Below, in pieces: positions 1 through 11,231 of a DNA stretch of 64,000 nucleotides; within the stretch, counting starts at the first letter, position 1, and the number at the start of each line of letters is the position of its first letter. The stretch lies in contig BCKE01000004.1 of the NCBI GenBank assembly GCA_001600495.1, positions 735,357-799,356 on the forward strand, given 5' to 3'. A program made the translations under genes and the position numbers. The DNA is from Pilasporangium apinafurcum. Lineage: Eukaryota; Oomycota; Peronosporomycetes; Pythiales; Pythiaceae. Below the pieces are notes generated by a model. That model had not been told where the DNA came from, made no database searches, and saw only the letters and a list, made by a program, of their open reading frames with translations.

Positions 1-305
1 AGAGTTAATAACGCCACGAGAAGCAGCAGCCATTGCAAGTGCTAGTCCATATTTATCGGCCTCCGTTCAGCTCTCACAACTTCCACTAGATCCAGAAGAT
101 GCATTAGTTGGAAGTAAATTCGTTGAGGTAGGTCATACACCGGAAGGTCTTCAGATTCTGCGCAAAATTTCCTAATAGACACAACTTGTGCTATAAAATA
201 TCCAGCAATATGACCCATATAGAGCATTAAATGAACCATATATGCATTTTGCTTTCCATCTTCATACACATCAATGCATGTAAGGAACAACATGAAACAA
301 TACAT
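1..305 (-). CDS. Partial unidentified gene at left edge
   Basis: The minus strand is open from about 305 to 42 and reads like coding sequence, with a hydrophobic stretch (LMLYMGHIAGYFIAQVV) and the segment QRIYFQLMHLLDLVE. In that frame it stops at 42. Another reading removes a 20-base GT-AG piece at 61-80. The sequence then continues as ...LLDLVE-ADKYGLALAMAA... off the left edge, so the gene probably extends beyond the window. I do not recognise the family, and the start of the gene is not visible. The exon limits are guesses. Confidence 0.25.
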
Positions 306-420
306 GACTAGGTCTAGTCATCTATCCATCCCATGCAATACTATAGATATCAAAATAAGCAACTTTTTGCACCTCCTAGAGCTTCTGCATAAGCTTCACC
401 CGTTGGTTTTGCCCACGCTT

Positions 421-1510
421 TTAAATGTCTGCAGTTGGTACTGCGGCCTGATAACTTATTGGTGACGAATTCGAGTTCGATGTTGATAGGTGGTGATGAT
501 CAGCATAACCCGAGTCTGGAATATACTCATAGGCTACATACAAATCCCAAAACGAAGTCATAAGGAATTAGATACGACATCTTTCAGAGAACGATGAAGA
601 CACCTGGAATGAGTTTGAGAAAACATACCAGCATACGTATCGATAACGTCTTCTTTCGATTTGACAATCACGTATGTCACCGTGAGCTGCACGACGAATA
701 TGGTTGCATGGAAAATGCACGCAATAATACTCGCGATCTTGCGCGAACCATTGTTTGTTGCAATCAGCCCCTATGTGGATATTGGCATACGATCAATGTG
801 AATGTGCAGTCGAAAACGTCTGAAGGAAATATAGAGTAACAATATGCAGGGGGAAAAAAGTAACATGCTTACCCAATATATTGCGCCTTCAAATGCAAGA
901 ACCAATACTAACAAAGACGCACCGACAAGGAATCCAGTCTGCACGAAGGAAGCATATATCCTCATCAATACATAATCCAAAACGACACGACCCTTGATCT
1001 CATAACTGTACAACATACCGAATACGCTGAGGGTGATTTGTTGAGGACCACAATGGCCGTAAACGCATACACGATCATCAACCCTGCCGTGCAGAATGCA
1101 TCAAAGCCAATGTACGGTGTTTCTAGGAGAAACAGCGTCGTCAGAAACAACCCGCACGACAAAATCTACCAGGAAAGAAATATATATATATATAAAAAAG
1201 CACGCAAAAATTTCACAGTGGTTCCACAAACAAAAGGCAACAAAAGTGAATTGAATGGAGTCATTAGATATCCTTTTCTTCAATCGCAGGTATTGCAACC
1301 ACGTACGAGGTTCCCAACAAGCGCCGTGTTGAGGAATTTCCGACGACTCTCCAGCATCTCGTCAATCCTTTTTCGTCAATTTGATGGATACGCAACGTCG
1401 GCTTTTGTAGAAAAATTTCCTGTGACAGCAAAATTAACAAAAAATTTCTTGTGAGCTTCAACACCAAAGACCACAAGAAACGCTAGTGCCACAGTTCCAA
1501 ATAAAAAAGC
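421..1510 (-). CDS. Multi-pass membrane protein, multi-exon, family not recognised
   Basis: Several minus-strand exons join into a protein with four or more hydrophobic segments. In order they are AFLFGTVALAFLVVFG (about 1500-1455), LFLTTLFLLETPYIGFDAF with a following hydrophobic run (about 1160-1040), TGFLVGASLLVLVLAF (about 940-890) and IASIIACIFHATIFVVQLTV (about 740-670). The tail is hydrophilic (Tyr/Asp/His/Ser-rich) and ends at a TAA at 421-423. The TGG|GTAAGC to TAG|GGGCTG junction is in phase. Two other junctions need either introns of 19-20 bases (1420-1438 and 999-1018) or introns of about 53-55 bases with weak GTGGTC donors. No start codon is evident, so the 5' end is open. It is transcribed away from the kinase gene to its right. 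Function unknown. Confidence 0.55.
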
Positions 1511-1720
1511 CAAATTAAGGTTTTTTCTATTTTCTTTTTAAGGTTTTGTATACTTAACAAAGGTTTTTTACAAAAGTGGCTGTTTTTTAACACTAAATGA
1601 GGTTTTTCAAGAGAAATAGTGTTTGCGTTGCTGTTGATGATGGGCCTGAGTTGTCAGGCTCACTTTACGAAGTTTGACGAGAAGCTCGAGAACGGCAAGT
1701 AGATTGCACAAAAAAAAGAA
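1511..1720. promoter_or_regulatory. AT-rich divergent intergenic region with repeated AGGTTTT
   Basis: This short gap separates the minus-strand membrane gene from the plus-strand pyruvate dehydrogenase kinase gene, so it must hold both promoters. It is AT-rich and carries four close copies of (A/T)AAGGTTTT or GAGGTTTTT between about 1515 and 1609. No TATA box or initiator can be assigned. The regulatory role is inferred from position and repetition only. Confidence 0.25.
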
Positions 1721-3010
1721 ATGCACATGAATCGCAGTATGAGGCGCTTCGGCGTGGCCACACGTCCCGCAATGTCCCCACAAGAAAGTATGAAAAAAAT
1801 CAATGAACTCGCAGCACGACCACAGACGGGTGTGTCCCTGCAAGACCTGCTTGAATTTGGCTCGCAGATCACCCCACAGAAATTGATCCAATCGGCTAAA
1901 TTTCTGCATTATGAGTTACCAGTGAGGTATGCACATCGCATCAAGAACTTGGAAAATTTACCGCATGGACTAAGTGATATGCCGTCGGTACGCGAGGTGC
2001 GCAATTGGTATATCCACTCCGTGGATGAGCTGCTGTCGTTTCCAAAAGTCACGACATTCCAAGAGGAATTAGCGTTTCGCTCATTGATTGAGAGCATCAA
2101 AAGTCGACATAGTGGCACACTGTATACCATGGCAAAAGGTGTCCATGAGCTGAAAATGGAGATGTTTCGGTCGTTTTCGGCCAAGAACGAGAGCCGTGGT
2201 ACTATGCGTAAAGATCTTGGTGAACGTTACTTGCGGTCCCAAGAGTTCGCCGATTTGGCAGACTTACATTCGTTTTTGGACGCGTTTTACATGTCGCGTA
2301 TTGGCATTCGAATGCTTATGAGCCAGCACATTGCGCTGCACGAAGAAGAAGAAGGATGGGTCGGGTGTATCTGTGAGACAACGTCACCAGCGGAGATTGC
2401 ATTGGCGGCGATTGATACTGCGCGGCATATGTGCATCCGACAGTACGGTGATGCTCCCGAAGTGGAGTTACATGGTCATACCGACTTTTCGATGCCCTTT
2501 GTGCCCAGTCATCTGCACCATATGCTATTCGAAGTAATCAAGGTATTTATGCGTTTGATTTGATTCATTGTTTCATGTGATGATGAAATTATGTTAACGA
2601 TGGTGTGTTTTTTGCATTCTGTATAGAATTCCATGCGTGCGGTTGTCGAGTTCCACGGCGTGGACAATGAAATGCCGCCAATCAAAATCGTGATCGCCGA
2701 CGGCGAAGATAACGAAGACGTATCGATCAAGATCTCGGACGAAGGTGGAGGTATCCCACGGTCATCGATTCCACGCATTTGGTCGTATCTGTACACGACG
2801 GCTGACGCTGAAGCCTTTGAACGATTAGAAGCACCAAACGATTTTGGTGGAGATTCGCCCCTCGCCGGACTCGGGTATGGACTGCCCATCAGTCGGCTCT
2901 TTGCGCGGTATTTCGGCGGGGATCTACAGGTTATTTCGATGGAAGGGTACGGCACGGACGCGTATCTGCACTTAAAACGTGTTGGCGATGCCTCCGAGCC
3001 GCTGCCATAA
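1721..3010 (+). CDS. Pyruvate (or branched-chain ketoacid) dehydrogenase kinase, mitochondrial
   Basis: Two exons, 1721-2542 and 2627-3010, are joined across an 84-base GT-AG intron and give about 401 residues, normal for this family. The enzyme phosphorylates the E1 subunit of the pyruvate or branched-chain 2-oxoacid dehydrogenase complex in the mitochondrial matrix and turns it off. The N-terminal half is the helical bundle of PDK/BCKDK proteins (for example [13 protein letters not shown] and [14 protein letters not shown]). The C-terminal half is a GHKL ATPase fold. The intron splits the N box, which reads [14 protein letters not shown] once joined. The G1 box is DEGGGIP and the G2 box is [10 protein letters not shown]. 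The Met-rich basic N-terminus ([10 protein letters not shown]) could be a targeting peptide. All nucleotide-binding boxes look intact. PDK and BCKDK cannot be separated by eye. Confidence 0.93.
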
Positions 3011-3173
3011 GATACCAGCAGATATGTGAGTATGTTGATGGTGAGTGTAATTTAGATAATATTGATAGTGAATAATGATCAGTCTCTCGCTGGTTAGTGA
3101 ACAATAATAACACGGAGAGTGATGCAAAGATGATGGCATGTGTATATCAGTATGTATGTGTTGTAAAAATCTA

Positions 3174-5448
3174 TTAATCATTCTGCTTTCCTGTTTTCGA
3201 CCGCATCATCTGCGATCTTGCTAAGATTTTTGAACTCATTGCTCCTGTTCGACCAGATATGCCTGCGCCGGCCGCATTACTCGAGACAGCATGGCCACTT
3301 CCGCTTCTACTTGGGCGCACCTCACCGCTGATCTTGTGGATCTGCAACGGATCCAACTTCGGTTGGGACTTTGGTCGATCGTTTGTATCCAAAGATGTCA
3401 GTGGCATTAATGGATCTAACTCAACTGTTCCTGAATGACTTCGGCGTAGTAGTGGTGCAGCCGTAGACGAGTAGTTTGTAGTACCAATGGTGCTACCGGC
3501 TGTCGGAGCACCAGTAACGTACCGATGGCCAATTACTACGGCATTCTTGTCGCGATCACTTTTCCATAGTTCTAATTGCTGGAGAATATCAGCAAACGCG
3601 TCTTCTGTCACAAAGTGCTTCCTCATATTGGCTACCTGCTCTTTTAAGCCTCTTAGATCGTTGCTTACTGCCTTCAGTTCGTTCGTTGCCACTTGGTCGT
3701 ACATGGGAACGTCGCCCAACGTCCTTTCAGGTAATGCCGGCTCATCCGAACCTAGCATTGTTTTACCTAGATCGGTTCTCTTGATAACCGCTGCTAGCGC
3801 TTCCTCCAGTTTGTGCTGATTTTGAACCAAGGCGTCCATTTCCTGGCTCATCTTCTCAAGTTTCCGGTTTTCATTAGACCACTCAGTCATAGCAGCGGTT
3901 GCTACTTTATTTTCCTTTTCGTTTCGAAAGAACATGTCTGTAAATGCGTCCGAATACCTGCAGAGTGCAGTTGCCATTTCGTTGGAGTTGCTGAGGCAAA
4001 GACGAAGATCTTCTTCTGTTCGCTCACCCATCAATGATAGGATTTGGACAGAAAAATCTGATCCCAATACGCGTCCGACTTTCTCGACATGTTTCGATAC
4101 TGCAATGAGATCCACTGGCTCCTCTGCTGTCACGCTGTAGGCGTCATTGACCATAGCGACAACCTTTTCCATGTGTGTCATTACGACAGGCTTAGGACCG
4201 CTCGGGTGTTTTTTCTTCCACTGATGCTTCAGCATGTTCAAATTGCGAGACAGTTCGAGAAGCGATACACGAAGCTCTGGAATCTGTGCTGCAGTGATAG
4301 TTGCGCCCTTGCGAAATGAAGATATGCTCTTATCTGTAGTTGTAATGCTGAGTGAATGAGAATCTTGTAGCTGATGTGTCGTTCCGTTATTTTGGTTGTT
4401 GCTTTTAGTCACGGCTGTGATTTGCGTCATCGGAAACATTGTATGTTGCTTGCCACGATGATGACTGGCAACTTCCATGTTCCGCAATCGATTGTGCATT
4501 TGCTTGAGCTCACTGTATACTGACATGAGTTCTTTCTTCTCGACTTTGGATTCACAACAGCTATAAAGCTGAAGGTTCGATGATCGGATCAACTCAAACG
4601 CATGTCTAAGTTCCTCTTGGCACTGATCCATCATGATACGCAATTCACCCAGCCGAGGATTACTTGCGAGTTGCAATCGCCGATAAGCCTCCGTAAGTTC
4701 AGCAAGAGCGGCAGCATCGGCTTCTGCCTTCGCCTGCTCTCGTTTACGAATGCGCATTTCCACTTTGGCCTTCATATCGTCCGGAATCGTAAATGGCTCG
4801 AGGTTTGTGTATGGACCGCCACCGCTATCACGACGACTCATATGTGTCTGTACTAACACCCTGTCTTCATTTTTCCGAAACGAAAATGCTGGAGCGGCGC
4901 GTGCTGTTCCTTGCAACGCAGCAATTGCAAGTGGGAGTTCGTCCATCTTCAAACTCAGCTCCATGATTCTTGAATTTGTAATTTCGGCCTGAGTATCCAC
5001 TTTCTATCGATAAACAAAGCGGAGGGATATAAGTGTGCACATGTAAGCTTTAATAGTGTAGGTACACACTTCTTACTTCATCGACGGTGGTGACACGTGC
5101 ATGGTGATCTGTGAGCGCATTCGAGAGCCACGAGAGACTAGTTTTCTGAGTCTCAAGCTCGCTTTGAAACAGCTCCATGGCGTTCCCATATCCTTTCAGT
5201 TGGGTTACCATTGTATCGACATTCGTTTGCACCTCTGTGACAGCACCACGCACACCTTCGGATTCTTTGCTGGCATCTGAGCGCAAGCGGACTACATCGG
5301 CTTGAAGATGCTGGAGCAAACTTTCGAGACGTGTCAATCGTTGACAGAGGTGCACGAGAATTGCACGGGAAGCGCTATTATGGACAGCCAGTTCTTTCTG
5401 CACATGATCTAGCGTCTCGTTCGTGTTACCAGGTGTAAGATTGTCCAT
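3174..5448 (-). CDS. Coiled-coil protein, unknown function
   Basis: Exon 1 is 5448-5077 and exon 2 is 5003-3174, joined in phase across a 73-base intron (donor GTAAGA, acceptor TAG) at VDE|KVDTQAE. The product is about 730 residues. Heptad-like helices rich in Glu, Lys, Leu and Gln run through both exons (VQKELAVHNS, LTRLESLLQHL, EKMSQEMDALVQNQHKLEE). The last 150 residues are Ser/Gly-rich and look disordered. I chose MDNLTPGN at 5448 because the residues upstream are not helical, but an in-frame Met lies further upstream at 5505. No catalytic domain is visible. The neighbouring flagellum-type genes suggest a cytoskeletal or basal-body role, which is only an inference. Confidence 0.75.
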
Positions 5449-5641
5449 TACGCATACAACATAAACAGTATCAATACGATACGGCGCATACAACAACGAA
5501 TTCAATTGTGGTTCGAGTAACCGTCAAACCAACGTTATTTTTGTAAAGACTTTTCGAAAGCAACTCAGCAGTTGCCAGCTTTATTCATTTAAAGTCTGCC
5601 CACGAATTTCACACAGGAAGAACTTTGCAGTGATGGCTACT

Positions 5642-7393
5642 TTATGTTTCGCGAATAATCAAATTGTTTTTCAACAAACTCATACGCATCAGCAAATTTC
5701 TCGATTCTGCTGCATGTTTCCTTCCGACACGAAGAGCCCTCTTATAGGTTGCACTGCGTTTATTTGGATGATACGCATAAAGAATCTAGCAAGGACATTC
5801 ATCGCATACATGTTCGCAACCATGACAAACTCCATCTTGATGAGAAAGTATAAATAATTACACATACCTTTTGATAGCTGTCCATCCGTGCATGAATTCT
5901 ATCCGCAGTAATAAGCTCACAGATCTCTTTCTCCAGACTTGATGTTTTGGTGTTGAAAGTCCTCGCCATTTCATGAAGATCCACCGACAAGTACGGATAG
6001 AAGTACTGAATGATTCCACGACTACGGATTTCCTTGCAAAGTGCGTCCACGTGGTCATGCAAATAGATATCGAGTTGGAGTTCAGGCTACCACAAAATAT
6101 ATCATACATCAACAACATCAAACTGTTTGTTCACACTAAATGCAGATGCATACCTGCATTGTTTCCAGCGTTTGCAGACATGACGCGTAGTTACTCGAGT
6201 AAAAGTCGCTAATGAGCTCTCGAAGCCATGGTACGAGCTCCAGGAAGGCTTTAAACGCTGAGTTATTGATCACCTGTCATGTAAACGAATACAACATGAA
6301 GTTACAACATGTACACGTTTTGACCACTATTTTGAAGGTTTCCGCACCTTTTCTTTTAATTCTTCCCGTTGGAAAGATGCCAACGCACAAATTCCGCCAT
6401 ACAGTGCGATATCTTCTGCGTGCAAGACCTATGACACACATACACACATCAATTCTATTTTTACGAAACAGATACGTGTGAGACCATGAAATAAACATGA
6501 TGTACCTCGTTGTAAGTAGCTCCGATCTCTACATTACAATCGATAAACTTTAGTGCAGCCCGGTGATAATTCTTGTCATGTAGCGCCACGAGACCGAACG
6601 ACGATGAAATCTTGGACTTCAAACTAGTATCCAACATAAATCAGCTTCCAGAATCCAAGTTTGTTGATATTATGTATTGGAAAAGACATACATGGCATCA
6701 GATTGGGTGCTGCTGATTTGTTCCAATTTCGTAAGATAGTTAGTCACATGGGCGTAATTCCGCATGTGCAGTCCAACCTACAGGAAAAAAATCAACACCA
6801 TTAGTACAGTTCCGATCATCCATGAATACCAAAAATTTGTGAATAAGTAGCTCCAAACCTTGCAAACGTTGAGGCACATTTCAACAATGTGTTTGTCCGT
6901 GGTGCAGTAATCCCGTGCCTGCGCAAAACTTTTAAGCGCCGATGACAAATCACCAAGCTGGTAGTAGAATTCTCCTAGATCATTATGCCCCATCTATATA
7001 ACAACAAAACACAGCAGGTTAGAAGATTCTGCATCTTCAACAGAATGCTACTGATGAATGCGGACATACCCGGATACTTTCTTTGATCATTGTCGATTTG
7101 TACGAGTTCAGCTCTTGCTCCAGCCGTTCATGCTGCTGGGCAGCGTTGCGCTTCACGTTCTCCACGAATGTGAGATCCACAGTGATGCTCTCAGGCGTAC
7201 TGTTGTCTGCAGCCACCTCCTTCAACACTTCCAAATACAAATTGGTGTTCAACCCGTTCTTCAACTCGCGGAGCAACGCCTGCTGCGCATCCCCACGCAA
7301 CTGCGGGCATTTCTGCGCGATAAACATCAAGCGATCGATACGGTTACGTCCACTGTACTTGGCAGCATACGCATCCACGTCAAAGGCGTCCAT
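5642..7393 (-). CDS. CSN1: COP9 signalosome subunit 1 (PCI domain)
   Basis: At least seven minus-strand exons form one PCI-domain protein. It starts with [20 protein letters not shown], followed by [16 protein letters not shown], as in CSN1 N-termini. Next comes [18 protein letters not shown] and [20 protein letters not shown], a near-signature CSN1 stretch. The later exons read [40 protein letters not shown] and [19 protein letters not shown]. The final exon begins [18 protein letters not shown] and ends in RET with a TAA at 5642. Its acceptor at 5786 was chosen because it restores the family's I-L-x-A pattern after DSYQK. The COP9 signalosome removes NEDD8 from cullins, and CSN1 is a scaffold subunit. 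Introns are 60-130 bases. The gene looks complete. Confidence 0.9.
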
Positions 7394-7669
7394 TGTAGCA
7401 GCCTGATGATCGAGTGCAATCCTCTTCCCCTTTGTTCCGCGTTCTTGGACAATAAGAGTGATGGTCTATGCTGGAGCAACATCATATTTAGAAATAATGA
7501 TCACTTACGTTTCTAATATAATTTCTAAATTGATTTACCTTGTTTTGATAATAATGTGCTTCGTCTACATGTTCTAGCTCAATAGAACCGTGCTTTGAAA
7601 AATAGAAACATAATTTGAGATTCCAGTGTTCTGCCCCACCGGATTGAGAATTTGGACGTGCCACAGTCA

Positions 7670-9342
7670 ATGAGCTCTTCGCGGTTGGTGCGGGTTCTTT
7701 ATCGGTACGTTGCTCATGCATATATAACTCACTTAGAGAGGATTTCAACACGTAGAATAGTAAACTGACCTTGTCTATGTGTTCGCTGTACATTCATTTG
7801 TCGCAATATCATTTGGCAAACGTTGCGCTCTACAGATCATTATTGGAATCGACCGAACAGCTCCAATATGATTTGGAGCATGGCCATACGCTCTTCAATG
7901 CCATTCGATCAGGTGTGACTGCATCATATCCTGGCGTGAAGCTTGATTGGCAGCGAGAACGTCGGTATGAGAACCGTCTGAATGACATGATGGTTGTGCA
8001 GCAATGGAACCGCCGCCCTGCATTTGCGAGTTTAGTTCGGTCAGGGTTTGAGCAACCACTTGATCTGTCTAATAAGGCGGCCATTAATGCACGCATTGAT
8101 GCAGGTATGAAACTCGTTTTTTGCTACCATAATCAGGTTTCTCGAAAAGATCCTGACACAATCGTGGGCACCTTCTTAATTTGTAGCATTCAATACCCTT
8201 CATGATGTGGATGACCAGAACGCGATGATACGCAATTTGGTGGATGCTGGTGCCTTCAAGCCGAGAGTATGTTGGCTCTCCACTATTTGGGCGCTACCAA
8301 AGTCTATAATAAATATATTAATTTTACATGTGGGTTGGTGGTGAACGTAGAGACGAACGGATGAGGTCAAATTTCATGTCGGAGATATCGTCGAAGTTCG
8401 CGATGAGGGCCTTGGAGTTATCTACGGATGGTCGGTTGCACGAACACATGCATTTGCAGACCTCCATGTTGTGTACGACGTATTACCCCACCACCACGAT
8501 CAAAGGTATGTTGAAGTCCTTTTCATTAGGTCTATTTTATTTTGCTCCTTTTGAATAAATTTGAACGCTCAACAATGATAGACGACTGCACCGTGTTTCC
8601 CAAGAAAACATTCAACTTGCCGCAGATCCTCAGGTGGGTGCTGTTGTTTGCCTTACATTACTTTGTTATATATTCTAATGATACGACTATGTAGCCTATT
8701 CAACACCCTTCTCTTCTCCTTCATTTTGATGGGTTTGAGAACGGTCGTCATATTCCTTCTGCTCCATTAGCCCGGCTCTTCCCTGAAGATGCCGCGAGCA
8801 ATGCAACAACTGGGATGACAGGCTACAATGCTGCAGATGAAGAGGTAGTCTACGCGCCTTCGATTGTTCAGCTGCAATTCGCAGATGAAGCGAAGCTCGT
8901 ACGCTGCTTAGGATGTAAAGACCGAACCATCGCTCAGTTTGCTATAGCTGCACTGGAGGGACGATGGCTCGGTGATTGTGATGAATCCACCCAAGCCAAC
9001 GTTCGTATGGCAATGGAAATGGTGGACGCGGGAGAAATTGCGAAGGCACGTGAGGTGCTGCAGCAGGTGGTGCAGCAATCCCCTGACTACGCATACGCCT
9101 GGAGCAAGTTGGGAATGGTGGAGTTCCGTCTGGGCAACATTGAGCAAGCCATGGCATATTACGAAGAAGCGTTGGCAAGAAAACCACAGCTTATGGATGC
9201 CTTGACCGGTTTGGGAACTTGTGCCACGAAGCTGCAGCACTGGGACGTAGCGCATCGTGCTGCTTTGCAATTACTGAACGTCCAACCAAACAACGAAACA
9301 GCACGTTTGCTCCTGGAAAATGCCATTTACGCGTCATTGTAA
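7670..9342 (+). CDS. YccV-like (hemimethylated-DNA-binding-like) domain protein with C-terminal TPRs
   Basis: Six exons join cleanly: 7670-7704, 7836-8104, 8187-8266, one from about 8350 to 8504, one from about 8582 to 8631, and the last to 9342. The start MSSSRLVRVL runs across the first intron into YRSLLESTEQ. The middle exons encode a YccV/HspQ-like beta-barrel (FHVGDIVEVRDEGLGVIYGW ... HVVYDVLPHHHDQ ... LHRVSQENIQLA). This fold is also found in FBXO21 and in bacterial proteins linked to proteolysis. The last exon carries TPR-like repeats (AYAWSKLGMVEFRLGNIEQA, YYEEALARKPQLMDAL). The exon boundary before the barrel is ambiguous between two acceptors. The role is unknown. A chaperone or degradation adaptor is a reasonable guess from the domain family. 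Confidence 0.8.
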
Positions 9343-9469
9343 GCTGAAACCATAGGTGCTAGTGGGAGTAGCGCGTAATGTAATAAAACCAGTGACATTT
9401 TTGTTGGATATTGTATCCCAATTAATCAAGAGTATATACGTTTTAAGATGAACGAATTACCACTATCAA

Positions 9470-10372
9470 TTAATTGGTCGCAATCGGTAAAAGCATATTG
9501 ATCTCGTCCATAGAGACGCCAATATCCATCAGCTTCTTGCGTGCAAGCATCCGTGCCACGAGGGCATTGTCCTTGGCCGTTTGTAGCTCGAAGAGCAATC
9601 GCTGGTGTTCCAAATCGGCTTTCCGCCGGTCAAAGTCGGTCTTGTCAACGAGTTCCTCACTCACCGTCTCCACACCTCCATTTGTACCCATTATAATGTG
9701 GGGTGACCCAGGCACTGACGGTAACGGTGTTGGAGTCACTTTTTGTTTCTTCGCAGGTCCAACATCTGGAGCAATCATGCGTTTGTTGTTGTCATTGGTT
9801 ATCGCCTGTGTAGCTGTTGGACTGGCTGTAGCTCCTAGTTTGGGCAGTAATATTGGCCTTTGCATCTCTCGTCGTGAGCTGACTTGCGGTTCCTGGTTGG
9901 TCATTTCTGAACCAAAATGACGCACCAGCGCATCATACGATAGTGGCAACTTGTGCGTGGGTACATTCGGCAATCCCGTTGCGGGGTCGATTTGGTCTTG
10001 GCAAACCTTCCACTGTTTCTGCAAGTACTGATACTTGGACTTGATTTGCTCCACCGATAAATTCACATTGGCCAGTTGGTTAAATGCGGTTAAGACACGT
10101 TGCCAGCCGCCATGCAATGCCTTTCTACTTTTTGGGTCAAAAAATTCATGCTGGAAGCGCGCCTTTTGTTCCAACAAAATCTCAATCATATTCGAATCCC
10201 ATGCAGCTGCTTCCAAGCCAGAGACGCTCTTTGGACGTCGACCACGTCGTTTCGGCTGTGGTACTGTTGCTGTTGTGTTAGCAGTAGTACCATTGATATT
10301 GTCATTGTGCACGGAACTGCCGCGTGCATCGGGCTGTACTGCCTGGACAGGAAGCAGCATCCGTTGTTTCAT
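9470..10372 (-). CDS. Myb/SANT-like DNA-binding protein
   Basis: A single exon of about 300 residues, starting at MKQRMLLPVQAVQ. The first ATG in frame was used. A basic linker (PKRRGRRPKS, AT-hook-like) precedes a helical Myb/SANT-like domain: WDSNMIEILLEQKARFQHEF, then GGWQRVLTAFNQLANVNL and KYQYLQKQWKVCQDQID. This matches the Trp spacing of the domain found in plant and oomycete transposase-related factors. The C-terminal part has a short coiled coil (DRRKADLEHQRLLFELQTAK) likely used for dimerisation. It is probably a nuclear transcription regulator. It is divergently transcribed from the ARPC5 gene. Confidence 0.8.
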   Translation of the reverse strand: MKQRMLLPVQAVQPDARGSSVHNDNINGTTANTTATVPQPKRRGRRPKSVSGLEAAAWDSNMIEILLEQKARFQHEFFDPKSRKALHGGWQRVLTAFNQLANVNLSVEQIKSKYQYLQKQWKVCQDQIDPATGLPNVPTHKLPLSYDALVRHFGSEMTNQEPQVSSRREMQRPILLPKLGATASPTATQAITNDNNKRMIAPDVGPAKKQKVTPTPLPSVPGSPHIIMGTNGGVETVSEELVDKTDFDRRKADLEHQRLLFELQTAKDNALVARMLARKKLMDIGVSMDEINMLLPIATN

Positions 10373-10711
10373 AATGAGTTTTTTTGTTATTTTTTTCCCT
10401 CGCAATTTTTTTTTGTATTATGGAGAAGTAGGTTACCGAAGAGAAAAATGGAGTCAGTCTGGTTTTCGATTTATCTTCCGGAAATTTTTGTCTTTTTTGC
10501 GATGCTATTTTTTCTATCAGATTTCTTGTATTATATAGTTTTTCTCCATTAAAACCGACATTTTTTTTTAAAAAAGAAACGGTTTTAAATGAAGCACAAA
10601 TTCATAAACCCTTGTTTTTTAATTAAAACCGAAATCCCCTCAAAATTGATCGATCTTCCTAGATTCTAAGGGGTAAATTGTGAAGAAGAAGAAACAAAAG
10701 AGAAAATAATC
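10373..10711. promoter_or_regulatory. Divergent promoter region with three TTAAAACCG motifs
   Basis: This 339-base gap between the Myb/SANT-like gene and ARPC5 is rich in T and A runs. The 9-mer TTAAAACCG occurs at about 10550, again as its inverse CGGTTTTAA at about 10580, and a third time at about 10622. The first two form a spaced palindrome. AACCG resembles cores bound by some Myb proteins, so autoregulation by the adjacent factor is possible but untested. No RNA gene is seen. Confidence 0.3.
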
Positions 10712-11092
10712 ATGGGGGACGATGAAGCCCGAATGGCGGCAGGCGTGAAAGCACGGGCCTCACAGGTGAAAACACTTATCGCACAACGTAAAAATGAAGA
10801 AGCGGTCAGAGCGGCATTAGAAGATCCACCAGCTTTATCGAAAAATGAAGGATTGAAGACGGAAAATGCCCAGACAGTGCTGACAGCGCTGCTGGCGTGC
10901 AATAAGGGCGAAACACAGCGCGTGATTGACTCGTTGAATACTGAATTGGAAGATAATCTGATGAAATATCTGGGGCGCTTTTTGGGAATGCCCTCGCAGA
11001 GCGCGCCTATCTTAGAGTGGCACCAGAAACTCGCGGCGAAAGCAGGTTCGGGATGCATCATTCGTGCATTCACTGATCGCAAGCAAGTTTGA
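10712..11092 (+). CDS. ARPC5: Actin-related protein 2/3 complex subunit 5
   Basis: A single exon of 126 residues, slightly shorter than the usual 150. The protein is the p16 subunit of the Arp2/3 complex, which nucleates branched actin. The family is shown by QVKTLIAQRKNEEAVRAALE at the N-terminus, TVLTALLACNKGETQRVIDS in the middle, and the typical end LEWHQKLAAKAGSGCIIRAF followed by TDRKQV. The start Met lies just downstream of an A-rich leader and gives a complete N-terminus. No coding intron is needed. Confidence 0.92.
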   Translation: MGDDEARMAAGVKARASQVKTLIAQRKNEEAVRAALEDPPALSKNEGLKTENAQTVLTALLACNKGETQRVIDSLNTELEDNLMKYLGRFLGMPSQSAPILEWHQKLAAKAGSGCIIRAFTDRKQV

Positions 11093-11231
11093 ACATGAAA
11101 TATCACAGCTAATGAAAAGTAGAAGAGGATGCATGAAAATACCAACAGTCATGAGAAATTGAATGCAAATGTTCTTATTGTAAGTGATGATTGTGCAAAA
11201 ATACAGTCTGTTCTACATACAAGGATTGAGT

